64,000 nucleotides of DNA from Bog-473 sp963828825. Its GTDB lineage: Bacteria > Actinomycetota > Acidimicrobiia > Acidimicrobiales > RAAP-2. A program made the translations under genes and the position numbers. Below are positions 10,322 to 20,793 of the stretch, piece after piece; position 1 is the first letter of the stretch, and each line of letters starts with the position of its first letter. Where the stretch lies: positions 1,240,001 to 1,304,000 of the forward strand of contig CAWHGF010000007.1 in assembly GCA_963828825.1 (NCBI GenBank), read 5' to 3'. The notes beneath the pieces are model-generated. The model worked only from the letters and a program-made list of their open reading frames with translations. It was not told where the DNA came from and made no database searches.

Positions 10322-12106
10322 TCAGTGGTGCTGCGGCTCCCTGAAGGCGACTCCGACGGACTCGCCGTTGCCGTGGACGCTCGGATCCAACCGGACGCTG
10401 ACGGCCGTCTGGTTCGTCGCCGGCGGGTCCGCATCCGCTGAAACGACGATCCGATCCCGGCCCGCAGCCTTGGCGCTGAGGAGAGCGGCGTCGGCCAGTG
10501 CGACCACCTGGTCGAAATCTCCGGCCTGGTCCGAGGAGGCGAGGCCGAAGCTGATGGTGAACCGCGGGAGTTCGGCGATGACGATTCGCTCGGCCAGACG
10601 CTCGCGGACTCGTTCCAGGACCTGGCGCGCCTCATCGACGGGACACTCGGGGAGGACGATGACGAACTCCTCCCCCCCGTAGCGGCCCGCGATGTCGACG
10701 GGCCGGAGTGAGTCCCGCAGTACCTGCGACAAGGTCCTCAGGGCGCGGTCGCCGGCGGCGTGCCCGAAGACGTCGTTCAGATCCTTGAAGTGGTCGAGGT
10801 CGCCGTAGGCCACGGAATACGGCGTGCCCGTGGCGTGGAGCTCCCGGACCGCGGTCTCCAAGCTCCTCCGGGTCATGAGCCCCGTGAGGGAGTCACTGTT
10901 GGCCTGGGTCCGGGAGACCTCGAAGGCACGCAGCATCGCCAATCGCTCCGATGTCCTTCGCGCGACCGCCTCCACGTTCTTCTCTACTTCGTCTGACGGA
11001 GGCGAACCGTCCGCCGTGGTCACATGGAAGACCCCCAGGGAGTTGCCGCCCATGCTCATGGGAACGCAGAGGGCGGAGCAATGTCGGCCCCGAAGGTGGG
11101 GACAGGCATCGAGCGCCGTGCTGTCGGGGAACACCATGCTCCGCGCCCTCGATGCAGCCGGGCAGTCGTCGGGGGACATGACCCCGCAACCGACGTCGTC
11201 GGTTTGCGCAGAGCTGACGAGGACCTGCCGGAAGTGAGCTTTGCTGGAGTCGGCCAGCAGGAGCTCGGATCGCATGTCCGGAGCAGCCTGGCTCAGTGCC
11301 TCGGCCACGAGATCGAAGACGGATGCCTCCGCCTTCGACATCTCCAGTGCGGTTTGCAGGCTCGCCTCGAACGCGACCCTTCGTGCGACGTCGGACTGAA
11401 CGGCCTCACGCCTGGACTGCTCACGTTCCACCCGGAGGGCGTGCCGGGTGAGCACCGCGATGACGATGCCGGCGATGGCCAGGCCGATGGCAATGGACCA
11501 CAGGAGATCGACTCGGGCACTGTCGGCCGCAGCGTGTGCCTGCTCGGCCGTCGTGGTGAGGCGGTTGGTGATGGTCGTCTGCAGGGAGGCCAGAGTTGCA
11601 TCGAGGTTCGCATCGGTCGACGTCTCGACGGCCGCCAGATGCGCGGTCTGGGGCGTGTGCGTCCCGCCAGCCAGGAATGCCCCGAGACTCGTCTGCGCGG
11701 CGACGTAGGCCGACATCCGGTCGGCCAGACCGGGCGCCAGGTCGGCGTTGCCCGGTATCGCGAGCAGGTGCTGCAGGGTCGCGTAGGACTTGTTGATGGC
11801 GTTTGCGTCGGTTTCGGCTCCGGCCACATTCGTGGCGGACGTCGGCGCGGAGCTGTCGAAGGCCCCCGTCGCGAGCATTTGGAAAGCCGCCGCCGCCGCC
11901 CGCATCTCCCTGACCGGCGGGAGGAGCACGAGGTACCGCTGCGTCAGTTGGGCGTTGAGCGATTCGGCTTGGGACGCGTTGGCCACCCCGAGGAAGGCCC
12001 CCGCCAGCGCGATCAGGGTCAGCACGATGCCCAGCAGGACGATGGCTCTGTGGGGTGCGTACCACCTCCAGGGGTCCCGGACGTTCGTCGTCGACCCGGT
12101 GCTCAC
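10322..12106 (-). CDS. Diguanylate cyclase with membrane sensor and GAF-like domain
   Basis: A 594-residue signalling enzyme. An N-terminal helix (about 18-42), an extracytoplasmic four-helix-like sensor (45-200) and a second helix (about 205-225) are followed by a cytoplasmic GAF-like region with several cysteines (CGVMSPDDCP, ACPHLRGRHCSALC). The C-terminal GGDEF domain has the intact active site GRYGGEEFVIVLPE and the product-inhibition I-site RPVD five residues before it, so it should make cyclic di-GMP from two GTP and be feedback-regulated. The start is GTG at 12106 with no clear ribosome site. The cysteine cluster in the GAF-like part may sense redox state or metal; that is inference. 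Confidence 0.9.
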   Translation of the reverse strand: MSTGSTTNVRDPWRWYAPHRAIVLLGIVLTLIALAGAFLGVANASQAESLNAQLTQRYLVLLPPVREMRAAAAAFQMLATGAFDSSAPTSATNVAGAETDANAINKSYATLQHLLAIPGNADLAPGLADRMSAYVAAQTSLGAFLAGGTHTPQTAHLAAVETSTDANLDATLASLQTTITNRLTTTAEQAHAAADSARVDLLWSIAIGLAIAGIVIAVLTRHALRVEREQSRREAVQSDVARRVAFEASLQTALEMSKAEASVFDLVAEALSQAAPDMRSELLLADSSKAHFRQVLVSSAQTDDVGCGVMSPDDCPAASRARSMVFPDSTALDACPHLRGRHCSALCVPMSMGGNSLGVFHVTTADGSPPSDEVEKNVEAVARRTSERLAMLRAFEVSRTQANSDSLTGLMTRRSLETAVRELHATGTPYSVAYGDLDHFKDLNDVFGHAAGDRALRTLSQVLRDSLRPVDIAGRYGGEEFVIVLPECPVDEARQVLERVRERLAERIVIAELPRFTISFGLASSDQAGDFDQVVALADAALLSAKAAGRDRIVVSADADPPATNQTAVSVRLDPSVHGNGESVGVAFREPQHH

Positions 12107-12145
12107 GGTGAGACATATCGGCGCGTTCGCGCCTTTTCATGAGCT

Positions 12146-12266
12146 GCCAAAGCCGTCTGTGCCCCTGTCGACGCTCGAGCCCGTGGTCCGGAGCGTGCCG
12201 GCGCAGCCGCCAAAGCCGTCTGTGCCCCTGTCGACGCTCGAGCCCGTGGTCCGGAGCGTGCCGGCG
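12146..12266. repeat. Two-copy tandem repeat, 63-bp period
   Basis: The first 58 bases of each unit are identical: copy one starts at 12146 and copy two at 12209. Each unit holds the inverted pair ACGCTC / GAGCGT separated by 14 bases. It lies between the divergent diguanylate cyclase and amidohydrolase genes, so it may carry two copies of a regulatory site, or be a recent slippage duplication. Confidence 0.9.
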
Positions 12267-12344
12267 CCGCCCCTGGGCCCCACCGCCCGGCACGGCCTGC
12301 GCGCCGCCCTCCAACACACCCGATGCCGGGCGTATCCTCCCGTC

Positions 12345-13895
12345 ATGGCTGGTACCGGCCCTTTCTCCCGTCGCCTGCGCGACCGTCCCGACGACCAGCT
12401 CCCCCTCCACGCCGGGCCCGTCTCCAACGGTGAGTTCGTCCCGGCGGCCGCAGGGGCCAGGGACCGCAAGGTCAACGCGCTGATCCGTTCGTCCATCGAC
12501 GACGCGGCGCGCCGGGTCGGGGTGGACCGGCGACGCTTCCTGCAGGGCGCCGGGGCCGTGGCCGCCTCGCTCGCCGCGTTCGAGCTCGCCGGCTGCGCCT
12601 CGCCACCGGCCTCACACCCGCAGGCGGGACCGGCCCGGGGCAGGGGAGGCCGGTTCAAGGTGCCGCCGCCCGAGGACACGGCCGCCTGCCAGCAGGCGTT
12701 GACCGGTTCGGAGTTCATCTTCGACGTCCACACGCACCACGTGATCCCGACTGGTCCCTGGGTCGACGATTCCCCCTCGACGACCTCGCTCGTCCTCTCC
12801 ATGCTGCCGGCGGGCTGCACCGACACCGACCAGCTCGATTGTGTGGACCGGGCCAGTTACCTGCACGACATCTTCCTGGCCAGTGACACGACGATGGCGG
12901 TGCTGACGGACGTCCCGAACTCGGGCCCGTCCAACGCCCCGATCCCCTTCCCCGAGGCGCTGCGTACCCAGCAGATCACGGCGGGCCTCACCGGCGGTGG
13001 CGCCAGCCGGCTCCTGGTCGAGAACATCATCGCCCCCAACGTCGGTCCGGTCAGCGCCACCCTGGACGAGATGTCGGGTGCGATGGCAACGGGACCGCCG
13101 GCTGCCTTCAAGGTGTACACGGCCTGGAGCCCGAGCGGCGACAGCGGCTACTCGTTGGAGGACCCCACCATCGGGCTCCCTACCGTCAAGCATGCGCAGG
13201 ACCTCGGGGTGAAGGTGTTCGTGGCCCACAAGGGACTGCCGCTGGTGAACTTCGACCCGGTCTTCAACCACCCCGACGACATCGTCGCCGTGTCGCGTCA
13301 GTTCCCCGACATGCAGTTCGTCGTGTACCACGCGGCGTGGGATCCCAGCCAGGTGGAGGGTCCCTACGACCCGAACGCCACCATCGGCATCGACACGCTG
13401 CTGGCGGCCCTCGACCGCCACGCCGTGCCACCGAACGACAACGTGTGGGTCGACGTAGCCACCCTGTGGCGCCAGCTCCTCACCACGCCTGACCAGGCGG
13501 CCCACGCCATCGGCAAGTTGCTCGGCCGGGTGGGCACGCAGCGGGTCATGTGGGGCACCGACGCCATCTGGTACGGGAGCCCCGAGCCCCAGATCATGGC
13601 CATGCGCACCTTCGAGATCACGCCCGAGTTCCAGGAGACGTACAACTACCCCGCGTTGACCGCCGACGTGAAGACAGGCCTGTTCGGCCTCAACGCCGCC
13701 CAGCTCTTCGGGGTCGACCCGACGGCCATGCGGTGCGGCCTGACCCAGGATCCGCTCACGGCCAACATCTCGGAAGCGGCCGCGTTGCGCGACGAGGGCG
13801 CGCTGCCCTCGGCCTGGCAACCCCACGGTCCGACCACGCGCCGCCAGGTGCTCGACTGGCTCGGCACGTCGGCCACGAAGTGGATGCCGTTCTAG
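12345..13895 (+). CDS. Tat-exported lipoprotein, amidohydrolase (TIM-barrel metal-dependent hydrolase)
   Basis: A 516-residue protein. The export signal is twin-arginine type, RRRFLQGAG near residue 60, running into a lipobox LAGC, so it is likely exported folded and lipid-anchored. The hydrolase domain begins near residue 125 with FDVHTHHV, giving the HxH metal ligands. Later come KVFVAHKGLP, VVYHAAWDP and the closing metal aspartate in MWGTDAIWYGSPEPQ. This is the amidohydrolase-2 family, which includes decarboxylases and lactonases. The RR motif is unusually far from the ATG at 12345; a GTG at 12522 sits almost on the motif, so the true start is uncertain. The gene ends converge with and overlap the alpha-galactosidase stop by 4 bases. 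Confidence 0.86.
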   Translation: MAGTGPFSRRLRDRPDDQLPLHAGPVSNGEFVPAAAGARDRKVNALIRSSIDDAARRVGVDRRRFLQGAGAVAASLAAFELAGCASPPASHPQAGPARGRGGRFKVPPPEDTAACQQALTGSEFIFDVHTHHVIPTGPWVDDSPSTTSLVLSMLPAGCTDTDQLDCVDRASYLHDIFLASDTTMAVLTDVPNSGPSNAPIPFPEALRTQQITAGLTGGGASRLLVENIIAPNVGPVSATLDEMSGAMATGPPAAFKVYTAWSPSGDSGYSLEDPTIGLPTVKHAQDLGVKVFVAHKGLPLVNFDPVFNHPDDIVAVSRQFPDMQFVVYHAAWDPSQVEGPYDPNATIGIDTLLAALDRHAVPPNDNVWVDVATLWRQLLTTPDQAAHAIGKLLGRVGTQRVMWGTDAIWYGSPEPQIMAMRTFEITPEFQETYNYPALTADVKTGLFGLNAAQLFGVDPTAMRCGLTQDPLTANISEAAALRDEGALPSAWQPHGPTTRRQVLDWLGTSATKWMPF

Positions 13896-16019
13896 CCTCG
13901 CGTGCCCGCGCCGGTCGAAGGCCCGTAACCGGTTGACCGCCCCGGCGGGTCTTCCGTGCTCCGCAGCACCCAGACCCGCGCGGTGCAGGCGGCGGTGAGC
14001 GGCCACGCCAGGCCCCGCTCCATCAGAGCGCCGCCGCTCCACCGCTCGCGGCGGTCCTCGGCGTCAGGCTCCGCCAGGTCGATCGCGACCACCTCGTACG
14101 TCCGGTCCGGATGGAGCCCACCCAGCTGGACCGGGTCGGCGTCGAGCGTGCCGTCGGCCAGCTGGAAGCCGAAGACGACGGCCCGCCGGCCGTCCGGTGA
14201 CACGTACGAGAGGGCGGCGCGCTCGTCCGGCGGGAGCAGGCGCCACAGGTCGCCCTGTTGGACGAGCGGCCGGACGTCGCGGGCGAGGTCGACGGCACGC
14301 CGGCACACGGCCAGCTCCTCGCCGCCGAGCCCCTGCAGGTCGAGGTCGAAACCGAAGCGTGCGCTCAGGGCCACCGCACACCCGAACGCGAGGGGCCGGT
14401 TTCCCTCCGCGGTGACGTGGGCCGCCACCGCGTTGGCCGGGAGGAAGTGCGAGGCGGCCCACTGCATGCGCACCCGGTCGAGGGGATCGGTGTTGTCCGA
14501 CAGCCAGACCTCGTGGAACCAGCGCAGGGACCCGAGGTCGACGCGCCCGCCGCCGGAGGCACACAGCATGAGCGTCTGTTCGGGGTGGCGCTCGGCCACC
14601 GTCGCCATGAGGTCCCAGGTGGCCCGCACGTGGTCCACCCAGTAGTTGGCCTGACGGTCGGCGGGGAGAGCGGGTGACCCGGGGTCCGTGAGGGGGCGGT
14701 TGGCGTCCCACTTGAGGTAACTGATGCCTGGGTTCTCGGCCAGCGTGCGATCCACCACGTCGAGCACGAAGTCGGCGACGGTCGGCTGCAGGACGTCAAG
14801 CACGAGCTGCTGGCGCCACTCTCGTCGCGGTCGGGTCGGGTGGCCGACGACCCAGTCGGGATGCTCGGCGTACAGCATCGAGCGGGGGTTGACCATCTCG
14901 GGCTCCAGCCACAGCCCGAAGAGGATCCCGCGCGCGGGCCCGCTCGATGAGAGGACCGAGGCCACCCGGCAGCTTCGTTTCGTTCACCTGCCAGTCGCCC
15001 AGGCCGGCCGTGTCGTCGTTGCGGGGGTGCGACGTGCCGAACCAGCCGTCGTCGAGCAGGAAGAGCTCGGCGCCGAGGTCCGCCGCCCGGTCGATGAGGC
15101 CGAGCAGCCGTCCGGTGTCGAAGGAGAAGAACGTGGCCTCCCAGTTGTTGACCACGATCGGACGCAGCTCGTCACCGCCGCGGACCGCGTGGGTGCGCAC
15201 CCACCGGTGGAGGCGCCGGCTCAGGGGGCCGACGCCGTCCACCGACCAGGCCCAGATCTGGTCGGGCGTGGTGAACGTCGCCCCGGGGTCGAGCACGTAC
15301 TCGGCCGCGGCCGGGTTGTGTCCGCACCAGGCCCGCACGGTGGGGGCGGTGGTGCGCTCGAAGGCGAAGCGTGTGTTGCCACCCCAGGCCAGGGCGCCGG
15401 CGAGGACGGTGCCGCGGGTTTCGCGCGGTGCGCCCTCCGGGGCCAGGAGGAAGAAGGGGCAGGACCGCAGGTGGGGCTGGACGCCGCCACGCGACTCGAC
15501 GAGCTTGGTCCCGGGTGTCAGCGGCTCCGTCGTCGTGGTCCACTCGGCGGCCCAGTCGCCCCCGCCGAAATGGGTCAGGTACGGCGAGACGGCGCCGAGC
15601 AGGGGCGAGGCGGCCGCAACCTCGAAGAGGGTGACCGCGCCGGGCTGCCGGTTGGTGACGGTCGCCCACTGGCGCAGCACGCCGTGGTCCTCGGCGCGGA
15701 AGCACAGCCTGACTTCCAACCGGCGGTCGGGGTCGACCAGCAGGATCTCGGTGGCCGGACCGGCAATGTGGACATCCTCGACCCGCAGCCGCGTCGTCGT
15801 GCCGCCGTCGCTGTGGGTGACCCGCAGCGCGGGAGCGCGGACGGGCTCCTCGTCGTAGGCCGAATAGGCCAGGGGGTAGACGTTCGCCGGCACCCGGGCC
15901 GACAGCCGCTCCATGTGGGACGCAATGTCCGGCCCGAACCCCGCCTGGCGCAGGTGACCCTCCTCGTCGACGAGGAAGCCGTAGCCGGCGCCTGCGGACG
16001 ACACCACGATGCTGCGCAT
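13892..16019 (-). CDS. Alpha-galactosidase, GH36 family (reading frame broken once)
   Basis: Two frames together make a full-length GH36 protein of about 708 residues. The N-terminal beta-sandwich begins MRSIVVSSAGAGYGF and leads to NWEATFFSFDTGRL and LFLLDDGWFG. After the break come GLWLEPEMVNP, the nucleophile in YLKWDANR, the acid/base in LSDNTDP and a C-terminal beta domain. The break is one extra base near 14925-14940: removing one C restores ERARAG-ILFGLWLEPEM. The family hydrolyses alpha-1,6-galactosides such as melibiose and raffinose; lack of a signal peptide implies cytoplasmic action. No sugar transporter adjoins it. The break is probably a sequence error because both halves keep all catalytic residues. 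Confidence 0.88.
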
Positions 16020-16203
16020 GGGGTCACCATTGCAGAAGATGAGATCGAAGACCCCGACCGCGAGGCTGCAGAGGATTGCCCAATCCGAAACTGCTGCAAA
16101 CGGTGGCAACCACCGCGCGCCTCGCCGCCTGAGCAGCGTCGACGTCAACCTCCATGAGTATCAGACCTCGGGACCCGCTTGCTTCGAGCCCTACGATGCG
16201 CCG

Positions 16204-16866
16204 ATGGATCTGATGGCGTCCGTGTCCGAGCGCTCACTCAACGTACGGGCCGGTCGACGCGTCGGGTGGGCTGCCTCGCTGGGAGTGGTCGTCGGTGTGA
16301 TCATTTCCCAGTTCGCTCAGTGGCAGGCGGCCATCCTTATCGGTTGGGACGCGGGAGCCCTGTTGCTCATCGTGTGGATCTGGGTGGCGGTGATGGGACT
16401 GGACGCCACGGAGAGCAAGACCCATGCCGTTCGTGAGGACACGAGCATCCGGCTCTCCGAACTGATCGTCCTCACCTCGGGTGTGGCGCTTCTGGCGGCG
16501 GTCGGGCTTGTCCTCGTGCGGGCCGGCCAGGCCACCGGCGGGTCCAAGGCCTTCCTGATCGTTCTGGGCGTGGTGAGCGTGGCCCTGACCTGGGCGTTGC
16601 TGCACACCGTGTTCACGTTGCGCTATGCCCGCACCTACTACCGCCGGCCGGTGGGAGGAATCGATTTCAACGAAGAGGATCCGCCCACCTATCTCGACTT
16701 CGCCTACCTGGCACTGACCATCGGGATGACGTTTCAGGTCTCGGATACGAACCTCACGACAAAGAGCATCCGCAGGATCGCCCTCGCGCACGCACTGCTT
16801 TCCTACCTGTACGGAGCGGTGATCGTTGCTCTCGTCATCAACGTGGTGTCCAGCCTGCTGCATTGA
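16204..16866 (+). CDS. DUF1345 family membrane protein
   Basis: A 220-residue integral membrane protein with five to six hydrophobic segments. Features matching DUF1345 are a first pair of helices around VGVIISQFAQWQAAILIGWDAG, the motif LLHTVFTLRYARTYY, and YLDFAYLALTIGMTFQVSDT, followed by the polar stretch SIRRIALAHALLSYLYG. The function of the family is unknown. It begins at ATG 16204, divergent from the alpha-galactosidase with 184 bases between, and is followed 74 bases later by the reductase-like gene on the same strand. Confidence 0.88.
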   Translation: MDLMASVSERSLNVRAGRRVGWAASLGVVVGVIISQFAQWQAAILIGWDAGALLLIVWIWVAVMGLDATESKTHAVREDTSIRLSELIVLTSGVALLAAVGLVLVRAGQATGGSKAFLIVLGVVSVALTWALLHTVFTLRYARTYYRRPVGGIDFNEEDPPTYLDFAYLALTIGMTFQVSDTNLTTKSIRRIALAHALLSYLYGAVIVALVINVVSSLLH

Positions 16867-16940
16867 GGGCCACCACGGTCGCACGGTTTGCATCCATCGT
16901 TCGACCGGCGCAAGGCCGAGCTCGGTGCGATGATGCACCC

Positions 16941-18017
16941 ATGAGCGAGCGGAAGAAGGTCGTCGTCGGGGGCACGGGGTTCGTGGGGAAGATGGTGATC
17001 CCCGAGGTGCTGCGGCACCCGAACTTCGAGCTGGTCGGGCGTCCGGGTCAGCGACAAGGACAAGGTGGGCCGCGACGTCGGCGAGATCTGCGGCATCGCG
17101 ACCACCGGGATCACCGCCACCGACGACCTCGATGCGCTCATCGCCCTCCGCCCCGACGCCCTGGTGCACTACGGGCCCACCGCCGGCCAGGCCGACGCCA
17201 ACATCCGCGACATGGGGGCCTTCCTCCGTGCCGGCATCGACGTGTCCTCGACGGCCATGACGCCGTGGGTCTGGCCGCACATGAAGCAGAACCCCCCCTC
17301 GTGGATCGACCCGATCACCGAGGCCTGCCAGGAAGGCGGCTCCACCTGCTTCACCACCGGCATCGACCCCGGCTTCGCCAACGATCTCTTCCCCATGACC
17401 CTCATGGGCCTGTGCGCCGAGGTGAAGAAGGTCAAGGCCCTCGAGATCCTGGACTATCTCAACTACACCGGCGCCTACGAGGACGAGATGGGCATCGGCC
17501 GCCCCCCGAGTTCACGCCCCTCCTGGAGCACACCGACATCCTCGTGATGTCCTGGGGCGGCACCGTGCCGATGATGGCCCACGCGGTCGGCATCGAGCTC
17601 GAAGAGATCACCACCACCTGGGACAAGTGGGTGACCGACGTCCCCATCACCACCGCCAAGGGTGTGATCGATCCGGGGGCGGTGGCGGCCATCCACTTCA
17701 CCATCAACGGGATGTACAAGGGCGAGCCCCGCATCTGCCTGGAGCACATCAACCGCGTCGGCACCGACGCCGCGCCCGACTGGCCCCGGGGCACCCAGGA
17801 CGACGTTTACCGGGTGGAGATCGAGGGCACCCCCTCGATCACGCAGGAGACCGCCTTCCGCTTCACCGACGGCAGCGGGCGGGATGCCGCCGCCGCCGGC
17901 TGTCTGGCCACGGGGCTGCGCGCCCTCAACGCGGTGCCGGCGGTCAACGATCTGCCGTCCGGGTGGGCCACCGCCCTGGATCTGCCGCTCATCCCCGGGG
18001 CGGGGACGATCCGCTGA
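16941..18017 (+). CDS. Dihydrodipicolinate-reductase-like NAD(P)-dependent dehydrogenase (two frame breaks)
   Basis: Restored length is 358 residues. The N-terminus MSERKKVVVGGTGFVGK gives a Rossmann glycine motif; a middle part includes DALVHYGPTA, TGIDPGFANDLFP and the C-terminal part TDILVMSWGGTVP and GEPRICLEHINRVG. This layout matches actinobacterial proteins annotated as dihydrodipicolinate reductase or 2,4-diaminopentanoate dehydrogenase-like, not the essential DapB, which is shorter. Two compensating breaks are seen: an extra G near 17038-17041 and one missing C in the C run near 17504-17510. Both sit in homopolymers, pointing to sequence error. Substrate unknown; the family reduces or deaminates amino-acid-derived imines. 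Confidence 0.8.
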   Translation: MSERKKVVVGGTGFVGKMVIPEVLRHPNFELVGRPGQRQGQGGPRRRRDLRHRDHRDHRHRRPRCAHRPPPRRPGALRAHRRPGRRQHPRHGGLPPCRHRRVLDGHDAVGLAAHEAEPPLVDRPDHRGLPGRRLHLLHHRHRPRLRQRSLPHDPHGPVRRGEEGQGPRDPGLSQLHRRLRGRDGHRPPPEFTPLLEHTDILVMSWGGTVPMMAHAVGIELEEITTTWDKWVTDVPITTAKGVIDPGAVAAIHFTINGMYKGEPRICLEHINRVGTDAAPDWPRGTQDDVYRVEIEGTPSITQETAFRFTDGSGRDAAAAGCLATGLRALNAVPAVNDLPSGWATALDLPLIPGAGTIR

Positions 18018-18241
18018 GCGCCCGGAATTCGCCCGACGACGAACGGAGGGCCGTCCGGCCCCCGCCAGGGGATTCGTGCGGGGCACTCCAGCCGACGGTG
18101 GGACCGACCGACAATTCTGTCGCGACGATCACTGCCGTCCCTCCTGTGGGGTGCACGGCCTGATCGATCGCGCCGTTTCATCTCTGTGTCTGCGTTCTTC
18201 GTCTGGGCCCGGACGACCATGCGAGGAAGAAGAGGAGCTCC

Positions 18242-19467
18242 ATGAACAGTCGCCCGCGTCGATTCCTGCTGGCCCTGTGGGACGGGGGAGGGAACGTGCC
18301 GCCCGAACTGGGCGTCGCCCGGCGCGTCGTCGAGCGCGGCCACCGGGTGCACGTACTGGGCGATCCCACGTTCGCCGACGCAGCCGAAGCGGCCGGATGC
18401 AGCTTCTCGCCGTGGCAGCGGGCGCCCCACCGGAAGACATTCGACCCGTCCGACGATCTCCTCAAGGACTGGGAGGCCAACGACCCGCTCGATGCGCTCC
18501 GGCGCCTCCGTGACGAGCTCATGTCCGGCCCGGCGGCAGCCTTCGCGGCCGACACGGCCGCCGCCATCGGGGCGTTCCATCCCGATGCCGTGCTGGCGGA
18601 CGCCAATCTGTTCGGATCGGTCATCGCCGCAGAGGAGGCGGGGCTTCCCGTCGTCGCTCTGATCCCGAACATCTGGGAGGTCCCGACACCGGGGACCGGG
18701 GACCCGGCGGTCCTCAGGATCACCAACCGGGTGCTCAAGGGGGGCCTGCCCGACCTCAACGCCGCCCGCGCCGAGCACGGATTGCCGCCGCTCACCTCGC
18801 TCTACGACCAGATCCTCGGCGCCGACCGGATCCTGGTGCTCAGCAGCGAGACCTTCGACACCGTGTCACCGTTCGTGCCGGCCAACGTGCGCTACGTCGG
18901 CCCGGTCCTCGACGACCCCACCTGGACCGAACCGTGGTCGTCTCCCTGGCCCGAGAGCAACACGGACCCCCTGGTGCTCGTCGGCTTCAGCTCCATGTAC
19001 CAGAACCAGGGATCTCTGGTGCAGCGGGTGATCGACGCACTCTCGGGAATGGAGGTGCGGGCCGTCGTGGCGCTCGGCCAGATGCTCACACCCGGCGGCG
19101 CTGGTCGCAGCGCCCAACGTCGCCGTCGTGCAGTCCGCTCCGCACGGCGTCCTCGTGAAGGAAGCGTCGGTGGTCGTCTCGCACTGCGGGCACGGGACGA
19201 CCATGAAGGCGCTGGCCGCCGGCGTGCCGATGGTCTGCATCCCGATGGGGCGCGACCAGGACGGGACCGCCGCACGCGTGGTCGGCCACGGAGCGGGAGT
19301 GCAGCTCTCGCCCGCGGCCTCGTCGACCGAGATCCGCACCGCCGTGAGAGACGTGCTCGACGACGACGGGTACCGGGCCAACGCGCGGCGTGTGGCCGCA
19401 ACGCTCGCGTCCGAACACACGACCCGACGACGTCGTCCTCGAAGTGGAACACCTGGTGGGCCTGTAG
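18242..19467 (+). CDS. Glycosyltransferase, UGT/MGT type GT-B fold (two frame breaks)
   Basis: Restored length is 407 residues. It starts MNSRPRRFLLALWDGGGN with GAGGAAGAAGAGGAG upstream, and the N-terminal acceptor domain includes HRVHVLGDPTFADAAEAAG. The C-terminal donor domain shows the UDP-glycosyltransferase signature VVSHCGHGTTMKALAAGVPMV followed by IPMGRDQDGTAARV, where D and Q contact the sugar. Extra bases near 19098-19108 and near 19425 shift the frame; removing one base at each gives a stop at 19465-19467. Such enzymes glycosylate small hydrophobic acceptors such as macrolides, flavonoids or sterols. Nearby SDR and redox genes hint at secondary metabolism, which is inference. Confidence 0.84.
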
Positions 19468-19503
19468 CCCGCGACTCCGGGGACCGGCGGTGAGACAGGA
19501 CCG

Positions 19504-20314
19504 CTACGTGCGCGCCCATTCCAATCGCTTCGAGACGACCGTCGGTCGCCCCGCCAGCTGGCCGCCATCGACCTGAATGGTCGCGCCGTTGACGTAGGAG
19601 GCACCTTCCGAACAGAGCCAGAGCACCGCCGGCGCAACCTCGTCGGGCACACCCAGCCGCCGGAGCGGGACCTGCTTGGTGACACGATCGCGGACGTCGG
19701 TGTCCTTCAAGTACCTGCGATTGATGGACGTCTCGATCCAGCCGGGCTGCACCACGTTCGTCCGCACACCGAGCGGCCCCCACTCCCAGGCCATTCCCAT
19801 GGCGAGCATGTGCAGCCCCGCTTTCGACACGCAGTACGCGGTCTGCGCGTCGTAGGCGTCCTCTGCCGCCGGAGAGCCGATCACGACGATCGAGCCTCCA
19901 CCCTGGGCCACCATCTGCTGCGCCGCCGGCTGGCCGCAGTGGAAGAGTGCCCACTCGTTCACGCGCTGGGTCTCCTCCCACGTCGACTGGGTCATTTCGA
20001 GGAGGGGAACGATGGGACCGACCCCGGCGTTGTTGACGAGCACGTCGAGACGGCCGTGGTCCTCGACGATCTTGGCGATCAGCGCCCGCGCCGCGTCGGA
20101 GTCACCGACGTCGGCGACCGCCGCCTCGGCCGTGCCACCCTCCGCCACGATCGCCTCGACCGTCTCGCTTGCCCCCTCGTGCGTCCGGCTGTTGACCAGG
20201 ACGTGCGCGCCCTGCTCCCCGAACGCACGAGCGATGCCGCGCCCGATGCCCCGACTCGCCGCCGGTGACGAGTACGACCTTGCCGGCCAGGCATTCATAG
20301 TGAGTCGGCGCCAT
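19504..20314 (-). CDS. Short-chain dehydrogenase/reductase (one frame break)
   Basis: Restored length is 269 residues. The N-terminus MAPTHYECLAGKVVLVTG joins, after dropping one extra base near 20262, to ASRGIGRGIARAFGEQG, completing the TGxxxGIG cofactor motif. Further classical SDR features are DVLVNNAG, the catalytic serine in VVIGSPAAED, and the YxxxK pair in AYCVSKAGLH. The C-terminal LCSEGASYVNGATIQVDGGQ is typical. The ATG at 20314 has GGGGAGG just upstream. NAD(P)H-dependent oxidation or reduction of an alcohol or ketone; the substrate is not deducible. It converges with the glycosyltransferase and diverges from tryptophan dioxygenase. Confidence 0.87.
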
Positions 20315-20793
20315 CAGAAGTGACCTCCCCGAGTGTCGTGGCCAGCGCCGGAGGCGACCGCCGTGCAAAGTGTACCGAGATCGCCCTCTTCGGCGATCTG
20401 CCGGTGCCGTCGATTCATGCACCGACTCGGCCGGCCAGCGGGCTCAAGGGATCAGCACAACATTCCGACAAGTCAAAGACATTCGGCCTGGCCCGATCGG
20501 GAGGATTCCATGGAACGACCGCGATGGTCACTGCCGCAATGGCGAGGAGGTACGAAAGCTCCGCGGAGAAATGCTGCGGTTGTCGAGGGACGCCGTGGCG
20601 CGACTGGCTGGCCGCCACGCCGTCGCACGCGTGGTCTCGGGCCCTGGGACCTCGCGTTCCGGCCGCGCGCAGGATGCGTTGCTCCTGACGCTGCTCGCTC
20701 TGGCCGGGCCGGAGGAACGTTGGCGTTCGCCGAGGTTAGGATGCGGCCGTGTCAGAGGTAACAAGGCGGGCCCCGGAGCAATCGGGGGAGGAC
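20315..20793. other. Intergenic region between the SDR and tryptophan dioxygenase genes
   Basis: About 480 bases between divergent genes. Frames here are open but none has convincing protein features. A small frame-broken gene cannot be excluded given the local indel rate: one frame near 20570-20740 is helix-like and Arg/Ala/Leu-rich. No clear promoter found. Confidence 0.4.
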
